From assembly GCF_001426375.1 (NCBI RefSeq), contig NZ_LMEO01000011.1:1-64000 (forward strand): a stretch of DNA of 64,000 nt, read 5' to 3'. The notes under the pieces were generated by a model. The model saw only the letters and a program-made list of their open reading frames with translations. It had not been told where the DNA came from and searched no databases. Positions 43,125 to 52,787 of the stretch are shown here, piece by piece; positions within the stretch are counted from its first letter, which is position 1, and each line of letters starts with the position of its first letter. Position numbers and translations under genes: made by a program. The DNA comes from Paenibacillus sp. Root444D2. GTDB lineage: Bacteria; Bacillota; Bacilli; Paenibacillales; NBRC-103111.

Positions 43125-44186
43125 ATGCCAAAACAGCTTGTCGCAACTGCACCACGCAAAGCAGAGTTACTTAACTATGAAGAGACTCCATTAGCTCAAG
43201 GACAAGTTAGAGTTAAAGTGGACTATGCGTCTCCTAAGCATGGATCTGAATTAGCTGATTTTCGCGGAGAGCGCAACCAAATGGAAGACATATATGATAA
43301 CGACTGGCAACTCTTTATGCCGCCAAATCCAGACGTGGCTGTAGGCAGTCCTTTTGGTAAATGGAATATTGGCAATCAATGGGTAGGGCGGATTACGGAA
43401 ATCGGGCCAGAGGTGCAAGGGTATGAGGTTGGCGAACGACTTTGCGGTTATGGCGGCATTCGTGAATCTCATGTGGTAAACACCATCAACCCGAAGCGGT
43501 TAATGAAAATGCCAGAAGATATGTGTTGGAAAAATGCCGTCTGCTTTGACCCTGCTCAATTTGCTTTAGGCGGCATTCGAGATGGTCAAGTTAAGCTAGG
43601 TGATCGAGTTGCTATTTCAGGCCTTGGAGCTATAGGTGCAATTGCTGCACAAATGGCTAAGTTAGCCGGTGCCAGCTACGTTGCCGTCATAGACCCAATC
43701 CTGAAGAGAAGAGAAGCTGCTATCCGTGCAGGCGCAGATGAAGCATTTGATCCTTTGACACAGGATGTAGGTATGGAATTGAAAAAAGCGACCAACAAGT
43801 TGGGTGTCGATGTCATCATTGAGACAAGCGCTAACGAGCATGCTTTACAAGCCTGCTTACGAGGATTAGCTTATGGGGGAACGATCGCTTTTGTTGGCTG
43901 GGCCAGACCCTTTAAAGGCGGGTTAAATTTAGGGATGGAAGCACACTTCAATAATGCGAAAATTGTCTTTTCTCGTGCATGCAGTGAGCCCAATCCGGAG
44001 TATCCACGTTGGAGCTGGAAACGAATTCAAGAGGTTTGTTGGAGTTTGTTGGCAACTAATCAGGTCAATTGCGAAGAAATTGTTGACCCTGTGATTCCTT
44101 TTTCAGAAGTGGCAGATGGATATGAGCAATATGTAGATCGCACACCCGAACAAAGCATTAAATTAGGCGTAATCTTTACGGCGTAA
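43125..44186 (+). CDS. Medium-chain dehydrogenase/reductase, zinc ligands not conserved
   Basis: A 353-residue alcohol dehydrogenase-like protein with Rossmann motif GLGAIGAIAAQMAKLAG at ~162-178 and the catalytic-domain fold. The usual CGSD is replaced by SPKHGSE, and the four-Cys structural zinc loop is absent, so it may be a zinc-independent member like those grouped with sugar oxidoreductases. TTGGAGG precedes the ATG. Likely acts on the same imported compound as its neighbours. Confidence 0.82.
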   Translation: MPKQLVATAPRKAELLNYEETPLAQGQVRVKVDYASPKHGSELADFRGERNQMEDIYDNDWQLFMPPNPDVAVGSPFGKWNIGNQWVGRITEIGPEVQGYEVGERLCGYGGIRESHVVNTINPKRLMKMPEDMCWKNAVCFDPAQFALGGIRDGQVKLGDRVAISGLGAIGAIAAQMAKLAGASYVAVIDPILKRREAAIRAGADEAFDPLTQDVGMELKKATNKLGVDVIIETSANEHALQACLRGLAYGGTIAFVGWARPFKGGLNLGMEAHFNNAKIVFSRACSEPNPEYPRWSWKRIQEVCWSLLATNQVNCEEIVDPVIPFSEVADGYEQYVDRTPEQSIKLGVIFTA

Positions 44187-44220
44187 TACAGGGATTGAAT
44201 GAACCAAAAGGGGTGGTAAT

Positions 44221-45078
44221 GTGTCGGACGGTGTCATGGATTTAGATCTCTTATTACAAAATGCGGTGCTTAATATTATACAATTTGATATTCATACCAG
44301 ACGTGAGATGAAAACCTATAACCGTACCCGACCTTGTTACGTCATGTCCTACCATAAGAAAGGCTATGCCAAACTTAGGATCGGAGATGAATTATTTTCA
44401 ATTGAACCGGGTACAGTCATTCTGATCCCGCCTAATGTCGTACATGATCATTTCAAGGAGAACGCAGATGAATCGATCTTTTTATGGTCCCATTTTACGT
44501 TTGAAATTGGCGGGGTCATTGATGTGCTTAAGCTTTTTCAAATCCCTTACACATTTAAGTTAAAGGATTCAGAAGAGTTCGAGAAGGTTTTCCTGCAATA
44601 CAATGAGCTTAAGCAGCAAACAGGATTTTTACCTACAACCATTTTACGCAAAGCGAAAGCCCTTGAGTTAATTTACTTAGTTCTCGAAAGCGCCATTCAT
44701 ATGGATGAGAACGCGGGTTCCAATATTCAATCGCGCAGCTTCATGGAAATATTGGCGAGAATTATTCAACACCCTGAGCAGGATTTCTCCTTGTCTCAAT
44801 TTGCTAAAGAATTAAATATGCATCCAACTTACATTAGTAATCGATTCAAAGAATTGTACGGTAGATCGCCCATTCAAGTGCAGCGTGAAATGAAAATCCA
44901 CAATGCCAAAGCGTTGTTAAAAACAAGTCAATTATCCATTACCGAAATTGCGCTATCTTTAGGCTTTAATGGGATACCGAATTTCACAAGATTGTTTAAA
45001 ACCTACGTGGGTACTTCACCATCGCATTATCGTGAACTCAATAAAAAGAAAATTGACGGGTATTTTACAAAGAATTAA
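44221..45078 (+). CDS. AraC-family regulator of the locus
   Basis: About 285 residues. The N-terminal cupin-like half (YVMSYHKKGYAKLRIGDELFSIEPGTVILIPPNVVHDH) senses the ligand, and the C-terminal ~100 residues hold two helix-turn-helix units (LSQFAKELNMHPTYISNRFKELYG; ITEIALSLGFNGIPNFTRLFKTYVG). AAGGGGTGG precedes the GTG at 44221; an ATG at 44236 is another option. It is the likely binder of the 46-bp elements at 41349 and 42971. Confidence 0.88.
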   Translation: MSDGVMDLDLLLQNAVLNIIQFDIHTRREMKTYNRTRPCYVMSYHKKGYAKLRIGDELFSIEPGTVILIPPNVVHDHFKENADESIFLWSHFTFEIGGVIDVLKLFQIPYTFKLKDSEEFEKVFLQYNELKQQTGFLPTTILRKAKALELIYLVLESAIHMDENAGSNIQSRSFMEILARIIQHPEQDFSLSQFAKELNMHPTYISNRFKELYGRSPIQVQREMKIHNAKALLKTSQLSITEIALSLGFNGIPNFTRLFKTYVGTSPSHYRELNKKKIDGYFTKN

Positions 45079-45109
45079 TTTTTAAATTGAACATGTAGGA
45101 GAGAACAAC

Positions 45110-45913
45110 ATGAAATTTGCTATTCAAGATAAGTTAACGGGTTTATCTGACTACAAAGAAGTTTTTCTTATGGCAAAAGAGATTGGCTATGACGGAGTTG
45201 AATTAAACCTTTTCCAGCAGCCCTTGAATGATCATTTAACCGGTGAGCTGCTAGCTGCAATCGATTCTACGGGAATTCCGCTCACAGCAATTTGCGGCGG
45301 TTATCGGCACTGGATAGGGCACTTCGACGAATCAAAACGCTTAGAAGCTATATCGGATATTCAGAAATCTTTGAAATACGCAGCACAATTAGGTGCCCAA
45401 GGCATTATTGCGCCTGCAGCTTATGGCATGTTCTCCAAATCCTTGCCGCATCAAGTATTACCTCGAGATGATCAAGGAGACCACATCGCATTAATAGATT
45501 CCTTGAAGCAAATAGCCGAGCAAGCTGAGAAGCTGCAAGTGACCCTATTTATTGAACCTTTGAACCGTTATGAAGATCATATGCTGCACACCGTATCGCA
45601 AGCTGCCTCGTTGATTAAAGAGGTTGAAAGTCAGCATCTTAAGGTTCTAGGCGACTTTTTTCACATGAATATTGAAGAGGCTGATATTTCACGCACCATT
45701 GAAAACGATTACAGCAGCTTGGGATACTTTCATCTGGCTGACAGCAATCGGCAGCTTCCTGGTAAAGCACATACTGATTTTCGGACACCTTTTCAAACCT
45801 TGAAAAGACTTAATTATGAGGGCTATTTATCCATGGAATGCAGAATTGGCGAAGAAAGGAGAGAGCTTTTACAAGAAACTTTACAATTTTTGCGGGGTTG
45901 TTTGCAGCATTAA
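45110..45913 (+). CDS. Sugar phosphate isomerase/epimerase (TIM barrel)
   Basis: A 267-residue xylose isomerase-like barrel. Metal-ligand motifs are FIEPLNRYEDH, LKVLGDFFHMNIEE, YFHLADSNRQLPGKAHTDF and YLSMECRI, closest to the D-tagatose 3-epimerase/hydroxypyruvate isomerase group. TAGGAGAG precedes the ATG. Probably epimerises the keto sugar made by the neighbouring dehydrogenases. Confidence 0.85.
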   Translation: MKFAIQDKLTGLSDYKEVFLMAKEIGYDGVELNLFQQPLNDHLTGELLAAIDSTGIPLTAICGGYRHWIGHFDESKRLEAISDIQKSLKYAAQLGAQGIIAPAAYGMFSKSLPHQVLPRDDQGDHIALIDSLKQIAEQAEKLQVTLFIEPLNRYEDHMLHTVSQAASLIKEVESQHLKVLGDFFHMNIEEADISRTIENDYSSLGYFHLADSNRQLPGKAHTDFRTPFQTLKRLNYEGYLSMECRIGEERRELLQETLQFLRGCLQH

Positions 45914-45938
45914 TCCAAAATGAGAGGGAGAGATAAAA

Positions 45939-47252
45939 ATGAAAAAATGGATTCGATCCATGGTCCCAATTATGTTAATGAGCAGTTTGATATTGTCAGC
46001 TTGTACGACGAATGCTCCTGTAAAACAAGAAAGCAAATCCGCTGGTGATGCGAAAAAGGGTGAAGTGGTCACTGTTAATTTTTGGGATAATTATACGGAT
46101 ACAACGCAATCTAAAGCTATGGATGCCATAATTGCCAACTTTGAGAAACAAAATGGAAACATCAAGATCAAAAGATCTTCCATGAAAGCTGACGATCAAC
46201 GTAAATTAATTAAGCCAGCTTTATTGAGTAAAGAAGGACCGGATTTGTTTGCTTATGATGCAGGCCCAGGTTATCTGGGCGTTCTGGCTAAAGCTAATTT
46301 ACTCATGGATTTGACAGCGAAATCAGAAAGCTTAGGATGGAATAAACGTTTCCCAGCCTGGATCCAAGAGCGAAATACGTTCGATAAAAAGATTTATGGC
46401 GTTGGTACGCAAGTGGAGATGTTAGGTGTTTACTATAACAAAAAGATCTTCAAGGATTTAGGCGTAAACGTGCCAAAAACGTATGATGAATTTCTGGCCA
46501 TTTGTAAAGCGGCCAAAGATAAAGGCATCGTAGGTATCTCTTTGGATGATAAAGACCAATGGCCTGCGCTCCATTTGGAAAGCATATTCTATACAGCGGT
46601 TGCTGGAAAAACAGGAATTGAAGCTGTTTTGAATGGTCAAAAAAGCTTCGATCAACCTATTTTTGCTGAATCATTAGATATCTTTAAGAAATTGATTACA
46701 GACGGCTATACAACAAAAAGCCCATTGGCGATTTCTTATGAAGACGGCAATAAAGAATTTTTTACAGGTAAAGCTGCGATGCGTATGACGGGTACCTGGA
46801 TGGTATCCGGTATGGTTGAGAACTTGAAAGAAGATGTTGGTTTCTTCCCACTTCCATCCATTAAGCCGGAGCAACCGCTCATGGCACCAGGTGGAATTGG
46901 CGGCACGTTTGCAGTCTCTTCCGGTACCAAGCACCCTGATGAAACTGTTAAATTCCTGGATTATATGTACTCGACGGATACCGCAAAAACATGGTACGAG
47001 GCAAGCATTATTCCTCCAATGTCAATTGATATCAACACGATTAATGCGAATTCTCTCTTTAAAGAAGTCGTTAGTTTATCTGCATCAACGGCTGGTCAAT
47101 CCTATAGTATTGATGTGTTAATGCCACAGAAGGTTAATGATGTTACGATGAATGATTTGCAGGAATTGATTGCTGGGAAGAAGACTGGCGCAGATGTGGT
47201 CAAGAATAAGCAAAAAGCTTTTGAAGAAGAAAAGGCAAAAGGTAACTACTAA
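45939..47252 (+). CDS. Carbohydrate ABC transporter substrate-binding lipoprotein
   Basis: A 437-residue family 1 binding protein with lipobox ILSAC (C22). Mature motifs are VNFWDNYTDTTQSKAMDAII, GPDLFAYDAGPGYLG, YGVGTQVEMLGVYYNKKIF and MRMTGTWMVSGM. The order binding protein-permease-permease follows. GGGAGAG precedes the ATG. Confidence 0.92.
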   Translation: MKKWIRSMVPIMLMSSLILSACTTNAPVKQESKSAGDAKKGEVVTVNFWDNYTDTTQSKAMDAIIANFEKQNGNIKIKRSSMKADDQRKLIKPALLSKEGPDLFAYDAGPGYLGVLAKANLLMDLTAKSESLGWNKRFPAWIQERNTFDKKIYGVGTQVEMLGVYYNKKIFKDLGVNVPKTYDEFLAICKAAKDKGIVGISLDDKDQWPALHLESIFYTAVAGKTGIEAVLNGQKSFDQPIFAESLDIFKKLITDGYTTKSPLAISYEDGNKEFFTGKAAMRMTGTWMVSGMVENLKEDVGFFPLPSIKPEQPLMAPGGIGGTFAVSSGTKHPDETVKFLDYMYSTDTAKTWYEASIIPPMSIDINTINANSLFKEVVSLSASTAGQSYSIDVLMPQKVNDVTMNDLQELIAGKKTGADVVKNKQKAFEEEKAKGNY

Positions 47253-47269
47253 GCCTTCATGATGAAAAA

Positions 47270-47313
47270 GATAGCATAGAGATAGTGCTTCTAGCACTAT
47301 CCCTATGCTTATC
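47270..47313 (+). other. Intercistronic stem-loop between binding protein and permeases
   Basis: GATAGCATAG-AGATAGTGCT folds onto AGCACTAT-CC-CTATGC-TTATC around TCT, a long stem without T tract. Like the hairpins at 9325 and 31657, it follows a binding-protein gene. Confidence 0.7.
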
Positions 47314-47341
47314 TAACAGAAGAGGCACTGGAGGTGAACAT

Positions 47342-48223
47342 ATGAGCATCCTCACCAAAATAAAACCATTTAAAGCATTGTTTTTTATTTTACCAGCATT
47401 GCTTTTTTATATCCTATTTCTGATTGTGCCAATCATTCAGACGGCTCAATATAGTATGTTTGATTGGGATGGTGCTAGCCCAGTCATGAATTTCGTAGGG
47501 TTTGATAATTATGTGCGTTTGCTGCATGACTCTATTTTCTGGAAAGCGTTAGGGAATAATTTATTTTGGATTGGCTGTTCGGTGACGATTCCCATATTCA
47601 TCGGTTTAATTCTGGCTATTTTAGTCCTATCCAAAGGAATTCGGGGAGCTATTGTTTTCAGAGTTACTTATTTTATGCCGACGATCATCTCTCTGGTTGC
47701 GGTTGGTATCGTTTGGAATTGGATTTATCATCCGAGCTTTGGGTTCATCAATATAACCTTAGAAAAAATGGGTTTAAGCAGTCTGGCATTAGATTGGTTG
47801 GGTAATGAGCATACCGTAATGCCCGCACTGGCAACAGCTGGGAACTGGACTTATTATGGATTTTGTATGGTCATCTTTATGGCTGCTATGCAGGGAATTG
47901 ATAAAAGCTTCTACGAGGTAGCAAAGATAGAAGGGGCATCTATTATACAAACCTTTGTCCGTGTAACAATCCCCTTACTGAAGAGCACAATCACATTATT
48001 GATCTTAAATTCGTTAATTGGCTCGTTTAAAGTGTTTGATATCATTTATATGATGACGAAAGGTGGACCTTATCATTCATCGGAAGTGATCTCTACGTAT
48101 ATGTTTGACAGCGCTTTTCGCTTAAACGAAGTGGGTTATGGAGCAGCAATTTCGATAACGTTGGCTCTTATTATTGCCTCTTGCTCTGTCGTCTATATGC
48201 GTTTTGCAGAAAGGAATGGTTAG
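47342..48223 (+). CDS. Sugar ABC transporter permease (MalF/UgpA type)
   Basis: A 293-residue permease with six spans and the EAA loop FYEVAKIEGASIIQTFVRVT at about 190-209. The start at 47342 has TGGAGGTGAA upstream; a longer frame from 47285 would overlap the hairpin. Partner of the next gene, which begins 2 bases after its stop codon. Confidence 0.92.
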   Translation: MSILTKIKPFKALFFILPALLFYILFLIVPIIQTAQYSMFDWDGASPVMNFVGFDNYVRLLHDSIFWKALGNNLFWIGCSVTIPIFIGLILAILVLSKGIRGAIVFRVTYFMPTIISLVAVGIVWNWIYHPSFGFINITLEKMGLSSLALDWLGNEHTVMPALATAGNWTYYGFCMVIFMAAMQGIDKSFYEVAKIEGASIIQTFVRVTIPLLKSTITLLILNSLIGSFKVFDIIYMMTKGGPYHSSEVISTYMFDSAFRLNEVGYGAAISITLALIIASCSVVYMRFAERNG

Positions 48224-48225
48224 AA

Positions 48226-49107
48226 ATGAGGCGTTTATTGATGAAGGATACAATCAGAATGCAACTGACGGCTCCTAAAAGCTCTTCCTCGTATGCACAG
48301 CAAACTTTAACCTATTTGATCTTGCTTGCCTTTCTGCTTATATCGGTCATGCCAATCGTTTGGATCATTCTAGCTGCACTCAAACCAGTAAGTGAATTAA
48401 ATACAAACTTGTTTGCATTTCCTAAGCATTTGACTTTCGGCAACTTTTCAGAAGCTTGGACCGTAGGGAAAATGGGGAAATATTTGTTGAATAGTGTGAT
48501 TGTTGCTGTTCCTCGCGTGTTTTTTATTATTGTATTGGCTTCTTTAGCAGGCTTTGGCTTCGGAAAGCTTAAGTTCCCGGGCAGAGATGTCTTGTTCTTC
48601 TTCTTTCTCTTCGGAATGATGGTGCCGATACAAGCAATGGTCATTCCACTTTATTACACGATGCAGCGTTTGGATTTGATTAATTCCTATTGGGCGCTAA
48701 TCCTGCCGAGTTTTGGCTTGGCCATGCCGTTTGCGATCTTCATGATGCGAACATTTTTTAAGGATTTACCGGATGAGTTGATGGATGCTTCAAAAATAGA
48801 TGGTTGTAATCATTTCACATCCTATCTTTATATTATGCTCCCGTTGACAATACCTGCGTTAACCTCATTACTGGTATTTGAATTTATGTGGTCGTGGAAC
48901 GATTTCTTACTTCCGCTGCTCTTTGTATATGACGATGCTTATCGCACATTGCCGCTCGGGATGATGTATTTCTTCGGTGAATACACATCTAATCAGTCAC
49001 TAATTGCAGCAGGGGTATCCATTGCCATTGTACCCATTATTGTGATCTATATTATTTTCCAAAGGAAATTTATAGAAGGTATTACAGCAGGTTCTGTGAA
49101 GGGCTAG
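48226..49107 (+). CDS. Sugar ABC transporter permease (MalG/UgpE type)
   Basis: A 293-residue permease with six spans, EAA-type loop ELMDASKIDGCNHFTSYLYI and the normal ending FIEGITAGSVKG. AAAGGA precedes the ATG at 48226; another in-frame ATG at 48241 is possible. No ATPase gene follows. The 3' end abuts a glycerate kinase scrap. Confidence 0.9.
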   Translation: MRRLLMKDTIRMQLTAPKSSSSYAQQTLTYLILLAFLLISVMPIVWIILAALKPVSELNTNLFAFPKHLTFGNFSEAWTVGKMGKYLLNSVIVAVPRVFFIIVLASLAGFGFGKLKFPGRDVLFFFFLFGMMVPIQAMVIPLYYTMQRLDLINSYWALILPSFGLAMPFAIFMMRTFFKDLPDELMDASKIDGCNHFTSYLYIMLPLTIPALTSLLVFEFMWSWNDFLLPLLFVYDDAYRTLPLGMMYFFGEYTSNQSLIAAGVSIAIVPIIVIYIIFQRKFIEGITAGSVKG

Positions 49108-49325
49108 CACTCGCCATTTTCATGGATGCAACGCTATTGTATGGTATTGAACTCGTCATGCAGAGTGCGAATATGAGAAAACAATTGGAGAATGCTGATT
49201 TGGTCGTTACGGGTGAAGGAAGATTAGATCAGCAAACTCTTTCTGGCAAATGGATCACAGATCAAATAGAACAAATTATGAGATTGTTGAGCATAACGCA
49301 AGAGAATCATTTTAATAAAAAATAA
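49101..49325 (+). pseudogene. Glycerate kinase remnant
   Basis: In frame with the ATG at 49122 the sequence reads LALAIFMDATLLYGIELVMQ, then LENADLVVTGEGRLDQQTLSGK, the conserved core of GlxK/GarK-type glycerate kinases, then jumps to WITDQIEQIMRLL, like a family C-terminus. The first ~270 residues and ~60 residues after TLSGK are missing. No start signal is seen. It overlaps the last codons of the permease. The lost gene would have fitted a glycerate-producing branch of this locus. Confidence 0.75.
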
Positions 49326-49369
49326 AGACTATTTTTTTTGTATAATTATTGACCGTACAGTAAAGTATA

Positions 49370-49432
49370 TCTTGAAATTTTATACACTTTTTCTTGAAAT
49401 TGTCCACATTTTCTAGAAATGATGACATATTT
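49370..49432 (+). repeat. Three near-direct repeats of about 20-22 bp
   Basis: TCTTGAAAT, TCTTGAAAT and TCTAGAAAT start at 49370, 49392 and 49412, each followed by a loose TnnACAnnTTT. The ~2-turn spacing suits stacked binding of a regulator on one face of the helix. It lies about 220 bases before the next gene. The rest of the gap (to 49652) holds a GGGAGGTGA at 49534 but no convincing gene. Confidence 0.5.
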
Positions 49433-49652
49433 TAAACGCACGTGTGGGCTTAAAATGAGAGTAGATCATCCGGGATATTAAGTGTTGACATTCGTTGATC
49501 TATCACAGTAACCAGTCGAATGTTAAAGACGGAAGGGAGGTGAACTTGACGAATATAGGCCTCAATGGGTAGGAAAGGAGTTCGTAAAAGAAAACTGGTA
49601 AGGACAGCTTCACGATTGACCGCAGCCAAACTTTGTGTGAGGAGTGGTAATT

Positions 49653-52652
49653 ATGAAAGCAATTACGTTTCGCCCCATGTGGATTCGCCTCGTTTGTATG
49701 GTGTTTAGTTGTTTGCTTATTATCAGCTGTTTCCAGAACCTCGATGCTCGCGCATCTGGCATCACGATATCTATCCCCAACTCTTCTTTCGAGGATGTCG
49801 GAACCGGCATACCACAATGGTACACACACCCCACGTACGGCCAAAATACAGCAACCGTCTCGAGTGAGAAAGCTTACACTGGCTTGAACAGTATGAAAAT
49901 GGTGGACACCAGTACTTCGGGTTCACTTGCTCGGATTAGCGAAAAGGTCAGCATTACGCAGAATGAAGAGTACACCGCTTCAGTCTTTGCTTATATTGAG
50001 CAAGGATCGATTGATGTTTGGCTGATCTTCTATAACGGTACTACGGAAACGCTTGCTTGGCCCACTGGCGTTACGCCCACGCTCAATCAATGGACGAAGA
50101 GATCTATTACAGCAAAAGCTCCAGCTGGAACAACTCAAGTAGCGGTCATGGTTTACAGCTCCTTAGCGTCTGTTACGACTGCCTACGTTGACGATGTTTC
50201 GATCGGTCAAACCGTTAAAAATGCAGGCTTCGAAGACTCGTTAAGTGATACATGGATAGTGTCCTCCGGTGCAGCCGTTTCGACGGTGCAAAAGGCGGGG
50301 GGAACCAACAGTCTTAAACTGGACGATTCCAGCCCAACCACTGCTAGCACTGCGGAAAGCTCGAAGGTAAAGGTTTATTATGGCACAAGAGTTGGAGCTA
50401 CAGCCAAAATATACGCGTCCAGCGGCTCCGGGCTGAGCATCCACCTTCTTTTCAAGAATGACGCTGGAATTGTCCTTAAAGATGCTGCAAACGATTTCAC
50501 GGGCATTGCTTCACAATGGACCCCGGTTTCTGTATCAGCTACCGCCCCTTCAGGTACAACATCTGTCTCCGTATATCTAACAACGGGAGCGACAACTTCG
50601 ATGGTTGCTTACGTTGATGATGTGACGCTGGATAGTCCGATTGAATACAATCTCGGTACTCAAATAAAGAACAATCCCCTCGACGTCGCTGTATTCGGTA
50701 AAGATGCAAGCGGTAACACGGATCTTATGTATGTCGGTTCCAGCGGATATCCGTCCAAGTTGGTGGTTTACGACGCCAGAACGGGTGAGCTGTTGGAAGA
50801 TCGAGATCTCATGGTTGCTCCGAATAACACGAAGATAGAAGCAGTTTGGGGAATGACGGTGGCTGCTGATAAGTCCGTCTATTTGGGAACGGCGAACAAG
50901 AAAACGATGTTTCGGTATCTCCCAGGCACAGTTAGCACGGCCAATGGGAATAAATTAATTACTGGCAGCTCGTTAGTGCCAATCACCCTGCCTACCGGAA
51001 TGGATGTTATTTGGGATGTAACGGCGGGAAGCAACGGAAAAGTCTACGGCGGAACTTCCACCGAAGGCAAAGCGTACCGTTACGATCCGACCGGAGGGAC
51101 TGTCGTCTTAAACAGTGGCCTACCCATCGTCAATGGCCTTGGTTTCGTGAGGTCAATCGCTTATGCGAGCGATACTGAGGTATATATGGGTATGGGACCG
51201 ACCTCGAATGCGACAATCATTCGCTTTAATCCGACGAATGGAACTCAAACCACCATTTCCCCGCCAAATTATGGCAGCAAGTTTGTGAATAGACTCGATT
51301 ATATTTCGAACGGATCGGCGTCGAGGGTGTTCGCCCAGCTATCGGCGGGTCCAACGCTGGTATTGGATAGCACAACGGGTGCGATTGCCTCTTCCTTAAG
51401 CGATGTCGACTCACGCGGCGTATCGATGAAACACCCTTCGGATGACAAAGTGTTCTACACGAAAGGGAATAATCTTTACAGCTACGATATTTCATCAGCG
51501 GCAGAATTAAATCTGGGCGATGTAGGAGGAAGCGCAGCTGGTTATACTTATTTGACCGATGCAGGCAACACTTATCTGTATGCTGCGCTTAAATCAGGAA
51601 AAATTTTGAAATATAAGCTCGCAGCAACGCCTACAATTGATACGACGACATCGTTCGTAATTCCAGAATCTGTGACCAAAATTCGGTCACTGGTCAAGGG
51701 GCCAGCCGACAATATTTATACAAGCGGCTATTTGCTTGGAGGGATGGGCGTCTATAATCCGGACACATCCAAAGAAACGTACTTTAAAGGCGCAGGCCAA
51801 GCGGAAAATATGACGCCATTGGGCAACAATCTGTATTTAGGCATATATCCCGGCGCGTGGATCAAGAAATACGATACAACATCGACGTGGAATGATACTA
51901 CGAACCCTTCGCTCCTGTTCCAGGATATCGACGACGCCCCTTACAAACAGGATCGTCCGTTTGGCATGTTAGCAGAACCCTCAATGAATCGGCTTTATGT
52001 CGGTTCAGTAGCGAGTTCCGGGAATAATAAAGGCTCCTTCACCGTCTATGACTTGTCTACTTCCCAACAAGTCACGACCATTAACGATATTGTCTACCAT
52101 CAAAGTGTTATTTCACTTGCATACAAGAACAATAAAGTTTTTGGCGGCACATCCGTTTACGGGGGAATCAGCAGCACGGTTGATGCGACGGAAGGAAAAG
52201 TGTTCGTTTGGAATACAACTGGCGCCAACTCGACACCAGTTCCTCAATTCGTCCCAGCCCCCGGAAGAAAAGTCATCTCAGATCTCATCGTTGGTCCGGA
52301 TGGGAAAATATGGGGACTTGCGGAAGGGAACTCGTCAGGCAATTCGTCCCATGACACGACCGCAGATTTATTTATTATCGATCCGAATAATCCAGATGCT
52401 GCTCATACGACAGTATATCCCGACAAATTCAGCTCAATACCCGTGTCTTGGCAAGGCGGCAAAATGGTTGTCGGCAACGACGGTAACGTCTATGTGAGCG
52501 TTGGTGGGAAATTGTACGCCGTTGACGCCAATTCTGCCAACAAAGACGCGGTTGCTTTAATCGGGGCAGGTGTGACCCTGCTGACAACGGATAAGTATGG
52601 CGATCTTTATTACGTGAAGCACGAAATTAATCTCTACAAGTATGATAAATAA
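49653..52652 (+). CDS. Large secreted protein: two jelly-roll-like modules and a predicted beta-propeller
   Basis: About 999 residues. A signal peptide (IRLVCMVFSCLLIISC) ends near DARAS. Two modules of ~140 residues resemble CenC-type carbohydrate-binding domains (NSSFEDVGTGIPQWYTHP; NAGFEDSLSDTWIVSSG), each ending AYVDDVSI/AYVDDVTL. From ~340 onward come repeated blades with motifs such as VYLGTANKKTMFRY, KVYGGTSTEGKAYRYD and KVFVWNTTG, as in streptogramin-lyase or PQQ-like propellers. The ATG at 49653 has AGGAG eight bases upstream. No catalytic site is evident. It probably binds a polysaccharide at the cell surface; function unknown. Confidence 0.75.
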   Translation: MKAITFRPMWIRLVCMVFSCLLIISCFQNLDARASGITISIPNSSFEDVGTGIPQWYTHPTYGQNTATVSSEKAYTGLNSMKMVDTSTSGSLARISEKVSITQNEEYTASVFAYIEQGSIDVWLIFYNGTTETLAWPTGVTPTLNQWTKRSITAKAPAGTTQVAVMVYSSLASVTTAYVDDVSIGQTVKNAGFEDSLSDTWIVSSGAAVSTVQKAGGTNSLKLDDSSPTTASTAESSKVKVYYGTRVGATAKIYASSGSGLSIHLLFKNDAGIVLKDAANDFTGIASQWTPVSVSATAPSGTTSVSVYLTTGATTSMVAYVDDVTLDSPIEYNLGTQIKNNPLDVAVFGKDASGNTDLMYVGSSGYPSKLVVYDARTGELLEDRDLMVAPNNTKIEAVWGMTVAADKSVYLGTANKKTMFRYLPGTVSTANGNKLITGSSLVPITLPTGMDVIWDVTAGSNGKVYGGTSTEGKAYRYDPTGGTVVLNSGLPIVNGLGFVRSIAYASDTEVYMGMGPTSNATIIRFNPTNGTQTTISPPNYGSKFVNRLDYISNGSASRVFAQLSAGPTLVLDSTTGAIASSLSDVDSRGVSMKHPSDDKVFYTKGNNLYSYDISSAAELNLGDVGGSAAGYTYLTDAGNTYLYAALKSGKILKYKLAATPTIDTTTSFVIPESVTKIRSLVKGPADNIYTSGYLLGGMGVYNPDTSKETYFKGAGQAENMTPLGNNLYLGIYPGAWIKKYDTTSTWNDTTNPSLLFQDIDDAPYKQDRPFGMLAEPSMNRLYVGSVASSGNNKGSFTVYDLSTSQQVTTINDIVYHQSVISLAYKNNKVFGGTSVYGGISSTVDATEGKVFVWNTTGANSTPVPQFVPAPGRKVISDLIVGPDGKIWGLAEGNSSGNSSHDTTADLFIIDPNNPDAAHTTVYPDKFSSIPVSWQGGKMVVGNDGNVYVSVGGKLYAVDANSANKDAVALIGAGVTLLTTDKYGDLYYVKHEINLYKYDK

Positions 52653-52677
52653 AGGACTCTTCCGTTCAGGTTCATTC

Positions 52678-52705
52678 GACCATGTCATCGACATGGTCTT
52701 TTTTT
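52678..52705. terminator. Terminator after the propeller gene
   Basis: GACCATGTC and GACATGGTC form a perfect 9-bp stem around ATC, followed by T7. Confidence 0.9.
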
Positions 52706-52787
52706 CATAGGGATGCTGGTCGTATCATCCGGTTGATTTTGTCATCACCGAATAGGATGCTGAGAGTAAGTGGACATAATGCTAAGC

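Noticed and set aside
49567..49707. Basic 46-residue frame overlapping the start of the propeller gene
   Set aside because: It has no proper ribosome site and overlaps the well-supported start at 49653 in another frame.
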